This document shows positions 42,079 to 50,692 of a stretch of 64,000 nucleotides of DNA, one piece after another (position 1 is the stretch's first letter; each line of letters begins with the position of its first letter). The stretch lies in assembly GCF_900188255.1 (NCBI RefSeq), contig NZ_FZNS01000009.1, forward strand, positions 1 to 64,000. The letters run 5' to 3'. A program made the position numbers and the translations under genes. Below the pieces are notes generated by a model. That model worked only from the letters and a program-made list of their open reading frames with translations, was not told the DNA's origin and made no database searches. Origin of the DNA: Hymenobacter mucosus. Its GTDB lineage: Bacteria; Bacteroidota; Bacteroidia; Cytophagales; Hymenobacteraceae.

Positions 42079-43284
42079 CTAGGCAAACTTCCGGTCGATG
42101 AGCTTGAGCAGTTTCTGTACGTGCTCATCCTTACGGGCCCAGTTGTAGCGGCTAGCTAACTCCTCGGTTACATAGCGCTTTGCTATATCGGCGTTGGGTA
42201 GCGTATCGAGGTGCTGAATCATGGCGTGGTATTCCATGTTTTCTCCATTGAACAGCTCGTTAATAAAGCTGAAGCGTTGGTTAATCGAAATAGCTTCCCG
42301 CAACGATTCCACTTTCGGAGCTTTGCTTGCCAGGGTAGCCGCGGCGGGGCGTTCCGTTCGCAGCGTTTCGCTGAGAGAAGGCGCCCCCGACTGCTCAGCC
42401 TTCAGCTTCTCATACAGCGGCACGCCTGCTGGTGCCGTCTCGGCTAGCGCCCGTCGGCTATCAGGCGTAGGCGCGGCAGGCGCTGGTATTGCTGTCGGGG
42501 GTGGGGTAGGAGCCGGAGCAGGCTGGGCAACTGGGGTTGGTGGCGCTGCGGCAGGCGTGGGTATGGCAGGCGCCTCCACTGGCTTAGGGGCCGGGGGCTC
42601 AGTAGCCGGTGCAGGGCTGGGCGGGGTAGTAGCAGCCGGCGCTGGTTGGGGGGCTTCCTCGTACAGATCGGTTTCTGCCAGGGGAAGCAGCACGCTTAGC
42701 TGTTGCACTACCTCCGTAGTTGGTTGCACCTGGTCAGCGTGGGCTTCTAGGTACAACCGAAAGCGGCTAAGTAGGTAGTCGTGGTCCTGGGCTTGGCCAG
42801 CGGGCAGCGAGCTAAGGAAACCTTCAAATAGTTCCTTATTAGCATCAAGGTAGCGCAGGCTTTCCAGCAGCTTTTCCGGGGTAGCACTCGTTTGATCACC
42901 CACCAACTTGCGGGCAAACGTTTCAGAAGGGTCGCAGGCGCCGTGCAGGGTGTCACAGATAGCTTGAGCAAGCAGCGGCTCGAACACGGGGCGGCTGAGC
43001 TTGATGCGGCGCGACAGCACGTTCATGAACTGCGTTAGCGCCTGGCGCACTTCCGTATCCTCGAAATCAAAGTAAGGGCTACGCAAATTACCCATTTCGC
43101 CCATCCACTGCACAAGCAGCTGCTGCACTACAAACAGATTTACTTGCCGTACGGGGGTAAAGCGGAGCACCGCGGGGCCGTCGAGGGTAGCCGTAGGGCG
43201 GGCGCCAAAGTGCTGGTCGCAGAGTAGGGCAGCCAGGAGGCGGCCGTATTGTTCACGCTTGGCGTGGCTATATTTGGTCTTCAT
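42079..43284 (-). CDS. Conserved Bacteroidota hypothetical protein with Pro/Ala-rich linker
   Basis: The 401-residue protein has two conserved-looking helical ends joined by a Pro/Ala/Thr linker (about 211-275). The N-terminal part (1-205) includes 'YFDFEDTEVRQALTQFMNVLSRRI'. The C-terminal part includes 'REAISINQRFSFINELFNGENMEY' and 'TEELASRYNWARKDEHVQKLL'. There is no signal peptide or membrane segment, so it is cytoplasmic. I do not recognise a function. Only 34 bases separate its start from the divergent ferredoxin gene. Confidence 0.82.
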   Translation of the reverse strand: MKTKYSHAKREQYGRLLAALLCDQHFGARPTATLDGPAVLRFTPVRQVNLFVVQQLLVQWMGEMGNLRSPYFDFEDTEVRQALTQFMNVLSRRIKLSRPVFEPLLAQAICDTLHGACDPSETFARKLVGDQTSATPEKLLESLRYLDANKELFEGFLSSLPAGQAQDHDYLLSRFRLYLEAHADQVQPTTEVVQQLSVLLPLAETDLYEEAPQPAPAATTPPSPAPATEPPAPKPVEAPAIPTPAAAPPTPVAQPAPAPTPPPTAIPAPAAPTPDSRRALAETAPAGVPLYEKLKAEQSGAPSLSETLRTERPAAATLASKAPKVESLREAISINQRFSFINELFNGENMEYHAMIQHLDTLPNADIAKRYVTEELASRYNWARKDEHVQKLLKLIDRKFA

Positions 43285-43318
43285 TGAAAGCCTGATTCAA
43301 CGGGCAATTTAGGGAAAG

Positions 43319-43642
43319 ATGCCCACTCTAATCGTTCAAAATCTGCCCGCTGCTCCCGTAGCGGTACCCGTCGGAGTTACGCTGCTTGCGGCCCTGCAAG
43401 ATGCGGGCCACGACTGGATGCATGCCTGCGGGGCTAAAGGCCGCTGTACTACCTGCCGCGTAGAAGTGCTGAGCGGGGCCGAATACCTCACGCCCCCTAC
43501 CACTGCCGAGGAGCGTTACCACTCGTTAGGTCGCCTGCGGCTTACTGACCGGCTGACTTGCCAGGCCCGCTTGCAGGGTGGCGAACTGGTAGGGCGGGTA
43601 CCCGAAGCCACCAAGCTCCCGCACGTAGCCTACCTGGAGTAG
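43319..43642 (+). CDS. 2Fe-2S plant-type ferredoxin
   Basis: The 107-residue small electron carrier has the cluster ligands in C-x5-C-x2-C (CGAKGRCTTC, residues 37-46) and a later Cys in 'RLTCQARL'. It differs clearly from the ISC-type ferredoxin at 23.3 kb (no acidic helix). The redox partner is unknown; no oxidoreductase gene adjoins it. The following 208 bases (43643-43850) contain no gene that I can support. Confidence 0.87.
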   Translation: MPTLIVQNLPAAPVAVPVGVTLLAALQDAGHDWMHACGAKGRCTTCRVEVLSGAEYLTPPTTAEERYHSLGRLRLTDRLTCQARLQGGELVGRVPEATKLPHVAYLE

Positions 43643-43850
43643 TGCACACTGCCCGCCAGGCCTACCTCTTATAGCTGCTAAAAGTGAAAAGATGCTCACT
43701 GGATGCATCTGCCTGATGGAGAGTAAGTAGCAGCATGCGGGGCACGAGGTATCTGGTTTTGGGTTTGAGCCTAGCCGCTGAAAGCTGTACTTTAGATGCT
43801 CCGATTGCTGTCAGCTACCTGACACGTGGCCACCCTCAACTGACGACTTT

Positions 43851-44480
43851 GTGTTTATAGAACCCCGCGTTGGCACAGGCCCCGGCGTTGCCCGCCGGGG
43901 CTGGATTGAAGTGGTGTGCGGCTCCATGTTTTCGGGTAAAACCGAGGAGTTGATTCGCCGCCTCAACCGCGCCAAGATTGCCCGTCAACGGGTAGAGATT
44001 TTCAAGCCCGCCCTCGATACGCGCTACCACGCCCAGGATGTAGTATCGCATAACGCCACGAGTATTCGCTCCACGCCGGTGCCTGTGGCCCAGGAAATGC
44101 TCCTGCTAGCCGGTGGCTGCGACGTGGTAGGCATCGACGAAGCTCAGTTTTTTGACGACTCGTTGGTGGAAGTATGCGTGCAGCTAGCAAACCGGGGTAC
44201 CCGCGTTATTGTGGCTGGCCTTGACATGGATTTCCTGGGACAGCCCTTTGGGCCCATGCCCGCGCTGATGGCCGTGGCTGAGTTTGTGACCAAGGTGCAT
44301 GCCGTGTGCGTGTGCTGCGGCGACATTGCTTCCTACTCCTTTCGCGTAACAGCTTCGGAAGACAAGATTCTACTAGGCGAAACCGATGCGTATGAAGCGC
44401 GCTGCCGCTACTGTTTTCAGGAAGGCATGAAGGAAAAAGCTACCGAGCCTGCCCGCACCGTTCAGCCCCGGCCGCTGTAG
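43851..44480 (+). CDS. tdk: Thymidine kinase
   Basis: The 209-residue type II thymidine kinase phosphorylates thymidine for salvage. It has the P-loop 'GSMFSGKTEEL', 'DEAQFF' (Walker B/general base), 'GLDMDFLGQPFGPM' (lasso region), and paired zinc cysteines in 'CVCCGD' and 'CRYC'. The start is GTG, giving MFIEPR, the usual Bacteroidota beginning. Confidence 0.95.
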   Translation: MFIEPRVGTGPGVARRGWIEVVCGSMFSGKTEELIRRLNRAKIARQRVEIFKPALDTRYHAQDVVSHNATSIRSTPVPVAQEMLLLAGGCDVVGIDEAQFFDDSLVEVCVQLANRGTRVIVAGLDMDFLGQPFGPMPALMAVAEFVTKVHAVCVCCGDIASYSFRVTASEDKILLGETDAYEARCRYCFQEGMKEKATEPARTVQPRPL

Positions 44481-44565
44481 CCGTAGGGCGAAAACCTTGC
44501 TGCACTAAACCCGGCCGTTAGGCGTTACTTTCCCGATTCACCGTTTTCGTCGCTATTACCTGCCG

Positions 44566-46911
44566 ATGACACTATCGTTACGCCTTGGCCGCGGAGTTGT
44601 GCTCCTGGCTTTATTACTTACCTCTGGCACTGCGTTAGCCCAGTTTACGGCCGGCTACGGCGACTGGCAGTTGCACCTGCCCATCAACCGGGCCAAGGCC
44701 CTTGCCGACGTAGGCGACCGGATTTATGTAGCGGCCGAAGATGCATTTTTCTACTACGATAAAGAGCTGAACACTACCCAGCTGCTTTCCACCCGCGACG
44801 GGCTGCACGATGCAGGTCTGAGCACATTAGCTTTCGACTCAGTAAGCCAGCAGCTAGTAATTGCCTACCGCAGTACCAACCTAGACATTCTGCGCCTGCG
44901 CGACGGCGCCATCCTGAACATTGCCGACATTGCCCGCAAGGAAATTCAGGGACAAAAGACCGTCAACCATATCAACATTGCCAACCGAGTAGCTTACCTG
45001 GCATGCAGCTTTGGCATAGTAGCGGTAGATCTGACCAAGCTGGAAATAAAGGACTCGTACACCAACATTGGGCCGAATGGTAGTGTAGTGCAAGTGTATG
45101 CTACGGCGGTAGCCGGGGGCGTCCTGTACGCGGCTACTTCAGGGGGCGTACTCCACGCTAGCCTCACAAGCAACCTCCTGGATTACCGCGCCTGGACCAC
45201 CGACTTTGCTGCCCGCGTCAATGACCCTTTTCGGACGGTTGCAGCTCAGGATGGCCGTGTGTACGTGGGTATAAATAACGACCGACTCTACCGCTACAAT
45301 CCGGGCCAGCCTGCCCAGGGGTGGCAGGCCGTAGCCAGCCCATCAGGGGTAGAGTTTCGGCAGCTGATGCCCTCGCGCGCCGGCCTATTGGTTACGGATG
45401 CTCAGCGCGTATCCGTGCTGAATACGAATACAGGAACGATAACTGCCACCCTAAGCCCGGCACTACTAAGAAATGCACGCACTGCTATTCGAGCCAGAAA
45501 CGGCTCTTTCTACGTAGCCGACTTCAACAATGGCCTGCTTGCTATAGCGGCTGATGGGCAAACTACCCAGCAGTTTATTACCAACTCACCCGCCTTTCCC
45601 CAGGGACAGGGCGTGCTGGCGGATGCCCGGACAAATACCGTTACAGTGTTTGGTGGTGGGTATGGCGAACGGTACTTGCAGCAGGATTTCTACCGGGGCT
45701 TTGCCGAGTACCAAAACGGCCGCTGGACTACCATAAGCGCGCAAACGCAGCCAGCAGCGCAATACCCCAATCCCAAAGACCTAAGCCGCGGCACCCGCAC
45801 TCCGGATGGAACACTCTATGCGGGCAGCTATGGCAATGGCCTGCTGGAATGGAAAGGGCCTGGTAATTTTCGCTTGTTCAATCCTACGGTAGGCCTACCC
45901 AACCCACTGCGTAGCGCTATTGCCGATGCTAACTATGCGCGCGTCACGGATGTTGCAGCCGATGCGGATGGTAAGGTGTGGGTAGTCAACCGCCATCAAG
46001 TTGCGGGTCAATCGGGGTTGTTCTTGTTCGACCCTGTAGCTACCACGTGGACTACCGTTCCGTACTTCAGCGGGAGTGATAATCTAGACCGTATTGCCCT
46101 TGACGATGCAGGAAACGTCTGGGTGACGCGGGCCCGCGCTCCGCTCAATACCATTCAGGGTATTAATGTGGTCAACCCAGCTACCAATGAAAACCGTTAC
46201 TTTGGAACGTCTGATGGTTTGCCGGCGGGTAGTGAGGTGTTTGATATTGTGAAGGACCGCAACGGCGACATATGGGTGGCTACCAACAAGGGACCAGTCG
46301 TATTCAACGATGCTAGTTCTGCCTTCGATACGAGTCTTGGCTTCCAGGCCCCTATTGTTCGGCGAGGAGAAGGAACAGGGTTCCGTATATTGATGGATGA
46401 GCCTGTTCGAACCATTGCAGTGGATGGCGGTAACCGGAAGTGGTTTGGTACTGATAGGGGCCTGTGGCTTTTTAGTGCGGATGGCGACGAGGCCTTATTA
46501 CACTTTACCACGGCCAACAGCCCACTACCTTCCGATCGGATTGTGGATGTGGACGTGAACGACAAAACCGGTGAAGTTTTCGTGGTGACGGATGGCGGTG
46601 TGGTATCCTACCGGGGCTCGGCTACCGTCACGGAAGGAAAGCCGGAGTGCGCCAAAGTAACTCCTAACCCAGTGCGTACCAATTTTACTGGCCAGGTCGG
46701 TATTTCAGGTTTAGCCAACAATGGCACGGTAAAAATTACGGACGTGACGGGCAAGCTGGTGTATCAAACGCGTGCAAGCGGGGGCACCGTCGTATGGGGC
46801 CTCACCGACTACAATGGGCGCAAAGTGCAGTCGGGCGTATACTTGGTACTTTCTTCCGATGCCGACGGCAAAAATGGCTGTATCAGCAAGGTGGCGGTGG
46901 TTGACAAGTAA
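44566..46911 (+). CDS. porZ: T9SS protein PorZ
   Basis: The 781-residue protein has a signal peptide (ending TALAQ), two seven-bladed propeller-like domains rich in 'VWVTR', 'GDIWVATNKGP' and 'KWFGTDRGLWLF' blades, and a T9SS C-terminal domain from about 690 ('VTPNPVRTNF', 'DVTGKLVYQ', 'GVYLVLSS'). PorZ is part of the surface attachment complex with PorU and PorV and delivers the lipopolysaccharide acceptor. 'DWQLHLPINRAKALADVGDRIYVA' matches the PorZ start. It is followed by recO, an adjacency I recall from other Bacteroidota. Confidence 0.87.
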   Translation: MTLSLRLGRGVVLLALLLTSGTALAQFTAGYGDWQLHLPINRAKALADVGDRIYVAAEDAFFYYDKELNTTQLLSTRDGLHDAGLSTLAFDSVSQQLVIAYRSTNLDILRLRDGAILNIADIARKEIQGQKTVNHINIANRVAYLACSFGIVAVDLTKLEIKDSYTNIGPNGSVVQVYATAVAGGVLYAATSGGVLHASLTSNLLDYRAWTTDFAARVNDPFRTVAAQDGRVYVGINNDRLYRYNPGQPAQGWQAVASPSGVEFRQLMPSRAGLLVTDAQRVSVLNTNTGTITATLSPALLRNARTAIRARNGSFYVADFNNGLLAIAADGQTTQQFITNSPAFPQGQGVLADARTNTVTVFGGGYGERYLQQDFYRGFAEYQNGRWTTISAQTQPAAQYPNPKDLSRGTRTPDGTLYAGSYGNGLLEWKGPGNFRLFNPTVGLPNPLRSAIADANYARVTDVAADADGKVWVVNRHQVAGQSGLFLFDPVATTWTTVPYFSGSDNLDRIALDDAGNVWVTRARAPLNTIQGINVVNPATNENRYFGTSDGLPAGSEVFDIVKDRNGDIWVATNKGPVVFNDASSAFDTSLGFQAPIVRRGEGTGFRILMDEPVRTIAVDGGNRKWFGTDRGLWLFSADGDEALLHFTTANSPLPSDRIVDVDVNDKTGEVFVVTDGGVVSYRGSATVTEGKPECAKVTPNPVRTNFTGQVGISGLANNGTVKITDVTGKLVYQTRASGGTVVWGLTDYNGRKVQSGVYLVLSSDADGKNGCISKVAVVDK

Positions 46912-47077
46912 AACCAGCCGCATCTGGCCGCGAACAAATACTGGCTTTTTGCGCGAATAAGTTAGCTATAGGGGAGCCGATTTGGGGCTGCACGTTGTTA
47001 CGTAACAGCCGCTTTTGGCCTCATTTCGCGCTTCTTTTCCTTTGTAGAAAAGGGCGCTACATTTAGGTTCTTTACCT

Positions 47078-47800
47078 ATGCTTATCAAAACCCGGGGCAT
47101 TGTCCTGAACTTTCTGCGCTACCGCGAAACCAGCATTATTGCCCGGATCTACACCGAGCGCCTAGGGCTGCAGAGCTACATCGTGAACGGGGTACGAAAG
47201 GCTAAGCCGCCGGGGCGCATTGCTTTGTTTCAGCCATTTACCTTGCTAGACTTGGTGGCCTACACCTCGCGGCAAGGAGGCCTTACGCGTCTCTCGGAGT
47301 ACCGCTGTGCCGAGCCATTTCATAGCCTGCCCTACGATGTCCGCAAAAGTAGTATCGGGCTGTTTCTGGCCGAGATTGTAGGGCGGGTACTGCTAGAAGA
47401 AGAAGAAAACGAACCGCTTTTTACTTTCCTGCACGACTCTATTTTGGCCTTTGACCGGCAAGAGGAAGGGTTTGAAAACTTTGCCCTCATATTTCTGCTA
47501 GGCCTAAGCCAATACCTCGGTTTTGGGCCCGAAACAGGGGAGCAGATTACTTCGCAAGTAGCGTTTGCGGCCGAAGCGCCCGGTAGTATAAGTAGCCATA
47601 GCCCTACTGCCCTGCGCTTCCAGGAGTTTGAGCAGCACTTTGACGCCTTATTGCGTGACCCCACCACGGCAGCCATTCCGAACGGACGCGTGCGGCGTGA
47701 GCTACTAGGGGTGCTTATTCGCTACTACCAACTGCACGTAGAGCGCCTCGGCGATGTGCGGTCTTTGGCTGTGCTGTCGGAGGTACTGGCGGAGCTATAA
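47078..47800 (+). CDS. recO: DNA repair protein RecO
   Basis: The 240-residue recombination mediator loads RecA with RecR. It has an N-terminal OB fold ('LIKTRGIVLNFLRYRETSIIARIYTERLGLQSYIVNGVR'-type pattern over residues 2-40) and a helical C-terminal domain. The zinc cysteines found in some RecO proteins are absent, as is common in this phylum. A TACATTTA at 47058-47065 may be a -7 element, though it leaves a short leader. Confidence 0.92.
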   Translation: MLIKTRGIVLNFLRYRETSIIARIYTERLGLQSYIVNGVRKAKPPGRIALFQPFTLLDLVAYTSRQGGLTRLSEYRCAEPFHSLPYDVRKSSIGLFLAEIVGRVLLEEEENEPLFTFLHDSILAFDRQEEGFENFALIFLLGLSQYLGFGPETGEQITSQVAFAAEAPGSISSHSPTALRFQEFEQHFDALLRDPTTAAIPNGRVRRELLGVLIRYYQLHVERLGDVRSLAVLSEVLAEL

Positions 47801-47820
47801 CCCTCAGCAGCTTATTATCT

Positions 47821-47864
47821 ACCGCAAACGGCGGCTTTTCTCGTGAAAAGCCGCCGTTTGCGGT
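47821..47864. terminator. Perfect 20-bp hairpin between recO and the FKBP cluster
   Basis: The arms 47821-47840 and 47845-47864 are perfectly complementary around TCGT. It lies between two convergent genes and can terminate both. Confidence 0.85.
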
Positions 47865-47888
47865 TCCATACATCTTGGTGGTGCAAGG

Positions 47889-48830
47889 CTACTTCACATC
47901 TACTAATTCCACGTCGAAGCGAAGAATGGCGTTTGGTGGAATGTCGGCACCAGCACCGCGGGCACCGTAGGCCAGGCTGGCTGGAATTAACAGAATAGCC
48001 TTGGAGCCTTGGTTGAGCATAGCAATGCCTTCATCCCAGCCCTGAATAACCTGGTGTTGACCCAGCGGAAAGGAAATAGGCTGGCCACCGTTCTTTTCCG
48101 ATGAATCGAACACCTTGCCTGAGAGTAGCATACCCGTGTAAAGAACCGATACTGTTTGCCCGGGCTGGGGCTTGGGCCCCGTACCCGGTTTCGTGACTAT
48201 GTAATAAACGCCCCCCGCCGTTTGCGGCCCCGTCAGCTTCTGCTGGGTCATGTAGGCCTTAATCTTGGTGTCCTCCTGTTTTTTAGCGCGCGCCTGAGCT
48301 TGGAGTGCTTCCTGCTTAGCATCGGCCTGGGCAGCTTCCTGGGTTTGTACTTTCACCGCCTTGGCAAGCATGATGAACGTATTGCCCGCCTTCTGGATGA
48401 AAGGTGGTACGGGCTGGCGAAACGACTTTGCAAACACGCTGTCGGCGGAGAAGCGAAAGATGGCCGAGTCGCCGGGCTGTAGCAACGACAGGGCTTCCTC
48501 AATACTACCGCGCTGCTGGGCCCGGAGCGTATCTAGCGGAGCCCGGAGCAGCCCTCCCGTCTGGCGCGAGTTCAGTAGCACAGAATCCTTGCCGGTGCGG
48601 AATTGCATGTGCAAAGCCATAATTTTTCCAACGCGGGTAGCGTAGGTAGCATCTCCAGTTGGAGCAAAGGGCGGACGCAATACATAGCGGCCGTTTTCGC
48701 GCCGGTACACCCGGTACTCCACCCCCGATTTTAGCTTGTTGAACTTTACGGGCGCACCCTGGAAAGCCAGTAGCCCAAAGAGAGCTATTAGCCCCATGCC
48801 AAACACTCTAGTACGCGACAACCAAAACAT
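47889..48830 (-). CDS. FKBP-type prolyl isomerase, two-domain, membrane-anchored or exported (copy 1)
   Basis: The 313-residue protein has an N-terminal hydrophobic signal/anchor (about 8-24). A degenerate FKBP-like domain follows (about 30-165, 'GKIMALHMQFRTGKDSVL', 'ALSLLQPGDSAIFRFSADSVF'), then a Lys/Ala/Gln-rich helix (about 165-200). The canonical C-terminal FKBP domain (about 205-313) has 'VSVLYTGMLLSGKVFDSS', 'VIQGWDEGIAMLNQGSKA' and 'PASLAYGARGAGADIPPNAILRFDVELVDV'. Proline-isomerase residues (Y, F-D, W, Y, F) are present. It is last of five tandem FKBP genes and is closely related to copy 5 in layout. Confidence 0.9.
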   Translation of the reverse strand: MFWLSRTRVFGMGLIALFGLLAFQGAPVKFNKLKSGVEYRVYRRENGRYVLRPPFAPTGDATYATRVGKIMALHMQFRTGKDSVLLNSRQTGGLLRAPLDTLRAQQRGSIEEALSLLQPGDSAIFRFSADSVFAKSFRQPVPPFIQKAGNTFIMLAKAVKVQTQEAAQADAKQEALQAQARAKKQEDTKIKAYMTQQKLTGPQTAGGVYYIVTKPGTGPKPQPGQTVSVLYTGMLLSGKVFDSSEKNGGQPISFPLGQHQVIQGWDEGIAMLNQGSKAILLIPASLAYGARGAGADIPPNAILRFDVELVDVK

Positions 48831-48909
48831 ATTTGGGAGATGATAAGAATAGTTAAGCTGCCAAGATAAGCCTTATTCAGACCAGTCTTCAACCTTTATA
48901 CACAGCCAC

Positions 48910-48940
48910 GGCCCCGCTACCGGCAAGCGGTAGTGGGGCC
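48910..48940 (-). terminator. Hairpin between FKBP copies 1 and 2
   Basis: GGCCCCGCTACCG (48910-48922) pairs with CGGTAGTGGGGCC (48928-48940) with one G-T wobble. The following bases on the minus strand are not T-rich, so it may be a weak terminator or an mRNA end-protecting hairpin. Confidence 0.55.
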
Positions 48941-48966
48941 ATGGGTAACTAGTGTGCCGTATCAGG

Positions 48967-49464
48967 CTATTTCACCTTCACTATTTCCAGCTCAAATACT
49001 AAATCAGTATTAGGCGGAATCAGATAGTGGTTCGTGTCATCAGGGTCGCGCACGCCTTTGTCGGCGTAAGCCAGCTGGGCCGGGACCCACACGCGCGCCC
49101 GGGCACCCTGGGGTAGTAGCAGCAGAACTTCGTCCCAGCCTTTAATCACTTCTCCCCGACCAGCACGAATCTTTAAGGGGCCGCCCTGCCGCACCGAGGC
49201 ATCGAAGATGCGGCCGGAAGGTAAAAAACCTGTGTAGTGCACCAGTACTCGGTCGCCAGGCTGTGCTACGGCGCCAGTGCCGGGCTGCCGAATAGCGTAG
49301 CGCATACCCGAAGCAGTTTGGGTGGCCCGCGCAAGCACGCTATCGGGAGCAGCCTGAGCTGGAGCGGTAGGTAGGGCCTGTTGGGCAATGGCTGGCCGCA
49401 CTAGCAAGGACCCACCAAGCAGCACGGCGGCGCATAGCAGGAAAGAAGACGTAGTGCGTAGCAT
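48967..49464 (-). CDS. FKBP-type prolyl isomerase, exported (copy 2)
   Basis: The 165-residue protein has a signal peptide (ending PAIAQQ) and one FKBP domain: 'VLVHYTGFLPSGRIFDASVRQGG', 'VIKGWDEVLLLLPQGARARVWVPAQLAYADKG' and 'LVFELEIV'. The segment after 'YADKGV' is altered (RDPDDTNHYLIPPNTD) relative to the usual GAGGxIPPNA. The active-site aromatic residues are retained. Nine bases separate it from copy 3. Confidence 0.9.
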   Translation of the reverse strand: MLRTTSSFLLCAAVLLGGSLLVRPAIAQQALPTAPAQAAPDSVLARATQTASGMRYAIRQPGTGAVAQPGDRVLVHYTGFLPSGRIFDASVRQGGPLKIRAGRGEVIKGWDEVLLLLPQGARARVWVPAQLAYADKGVRDPDDTNHYLIPPNTDLVFELEIVKVK

Positions 49465-49473
49465 ATGAAGCGG

Positions 49474-50031
49474 CTATTGAACGTCCTGGATTTCCAGATC
49501 GAAAAGCAAGGGAGTATAAGGAGGTATACTGCCATAGCCGACTTCTCTGTAGGCTAGCTCAGAGGGTACTAGCAACAGCTTCCGGTCGCCCTTGCGCATC
49601 AGAAGGGCTGCTTCTTCCCAGCCAGAGATAATGCCACCACCGCCAGCCGTGAAGCTAAAGCATCCGCAGCTTGTGCGGTTGTTACTGGAGTTATCAAAAA
49701 TAACACCATCGTTGGCCTCATAAATGTACTTGCCAACGTAATTAACCGTCACCTTTTGCCCTTTTGTGATGAGTGGGTTGGTAGCGGGACCGTTCGTGAG
49801 CGACACGAGGTACAACCCTGAGTTGGTGCGGGTATACTGCGAACCCGTGATGTTGTGGCGGGTAAGGTACGCCTGAATAGTTGCTTCATCCAAGGCTCTT
49901 TGCGCCTCAGTTTGCTCTCGAATTTGCTTGGCGTAGGACGGTTCCGTATCGCAGCCCGACAGTACGGGCACCGTCACCAGCAAAGTGGCAGCCAAACGAA
50001 GTAGGAGGGCTGGGCGAGTGAAGAAAGACAT
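49474..50031 (-). CDS. FKBP-type prolyl isomerase lipoprotein, divergent (copy 3)
   Basis: The 185-residue protein starts at 50031 with a lipoprotein signal (lipobox LSGC). The longer frame would overlap copy 4 and destroys the signal. The FKBP domain is the most divergent of the five: 'VTVNYVGKYIYEANDGVIFDNSSNN', a CxC ('SCGCFSF') near the active-site phenylalanine, 'IISGWEEAALLMRKGDRKLLLVPSELAYREVGYGSIPPYTPLLFDLEI'. It keeps the core residues (Y, F-D, F, W, Y, F). Confidence 0.88.
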   Translation of the reverse strand: MSFFTRPALLLRLAATLLVTVPVLSGCDTEPSYAKQIREQTEAQRALDEATIQAYLTRHNITGSQYTRTNSGLYLVSLTNGPATNPLITKGQKVTVNYVGKYIYEANDGVIFDNSSNNRTSCGCFSFTAGGGGIISGWEEAALLMRKGDRKLLLVPSELAYREVGYGSIPPYTPLLFDLEIQDVQ

Positions 50032-50080
50032 AGGTAGTAGGTAGAAAGCCAGTGGGCCGGTAGTACGAGCCGGAAGGAAA

Positions 50081-50602
50081 TTACTTGATATCTGTGAGCT
50101 CAACGTCGAAACGCAGCACCGTATTCGGAGCAATGTCACTCCCTGCGCCACGCGAGCCATATGCCAAACCAGAAGGAATTAGCAGCGTGGCCTTGGCTCC
50201 TTTGTTCAGTAAAGCAATGCCTTGGTCCCAGCCAGCAATAACCTGACCCCGGCCAATGGCAAATGAAAAGGGCTTGTTGTCACGACTAGCCGTGGAGTCA
50301 AATACCTTACCATCGAGCGTGGTGCCGGTGTAAAGCACCGAAACCTGCTGGCCAGCAGTGGGAGTAGCGCCCGTGCCAGGCTGCGTAATAACAACATACA
50401 GCCCCGATGCTTGACGCTGAGCCGTAAGGTTGTTGGCCTTGATGTACGCCTGCAAAATCTCCTCATCACGAGCGGCGTAATCAGTATTGTCTACTACTAC
50501 GTCGTCATCGTTGAGGCTGAGGCAACTAGGTAGCGTTGCGCAAAGCGAAAAGAACAGCGCGGCGAGAAGCCACGACCGGAAACGAGAAAGCAAGGTGTGC
50601 AT
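50081..50602 (-). CDS. FKBP-type prolyl isomerase lipoprotein (copy 4)
   Basis: The 173-residue protein has a lipobox LPSC about 27 residues from the ATG at 50602, then an acidic spacer ('LNDDDVVVDNTDY') and a canonical FKBP domain: 'VSVLYTGTTLDGKVFDST', 'VIAGWDQGIALLNKGAKATLLIPSGLAYGSRGAGSDIAPNTVLRFDVELTDI'. The longer frame to 50686 would begin within the preceding terminator region. Its N-terminal helix 'EEILQAYIKANNLTAQR' is shared with copies 3 and 5. Confidence 0.9.
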   Translation of the reverse strand: MHTLLSRFRSWLLAALFFSLCATLPSCLSLNDDDVVVDNTDYAARDEEILQAYIKANNLTAQRQASGLYVVITQPGTGATPTAGQQVSVLYTGTTLDGKVFDSTASRDNKPFSFAIGRGQVIAGWDQGIALLNKGAKATLLIPSGLAYGSRGAGSDIAPNTVLRFDVELTDIK

Positions 50603-50635
50603 AGTGTAAGCAAGTAGAGTTCTACGGGAAGATAC

Positions 50636-50669
50636 AAAAACCCCCGGCCTAGTTGCACCGGACCGGGGG
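50636..50669 (-). terminator. Terminator after FKBP copy 5
   Basis: On the minus strand CCCCCGG (50669-50663) pairs with CCGGGGG (50647-50641), followed by TTTTT (50640-50636). It separates copy 5 from copies 4-2. Confidence 0.7.
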
Positions 50670-50692
50670 CTGATGAAAACAGGCAAGCTGAA

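Noticed and set aside
42221..42778. 185-codon plus-strand frame, Gly/Ala/Val-rich
   Set aside because: It is the antisense image of the Pro/Ala-rich linker of the minus-strand hypothetical protein; composition is explained by the repeated codons.
48156..48482. 108-codon plus-strand frame opposite FKBP copy 1
   Set aside because: Antisense shadow of a gene with clear FKBP motifs.
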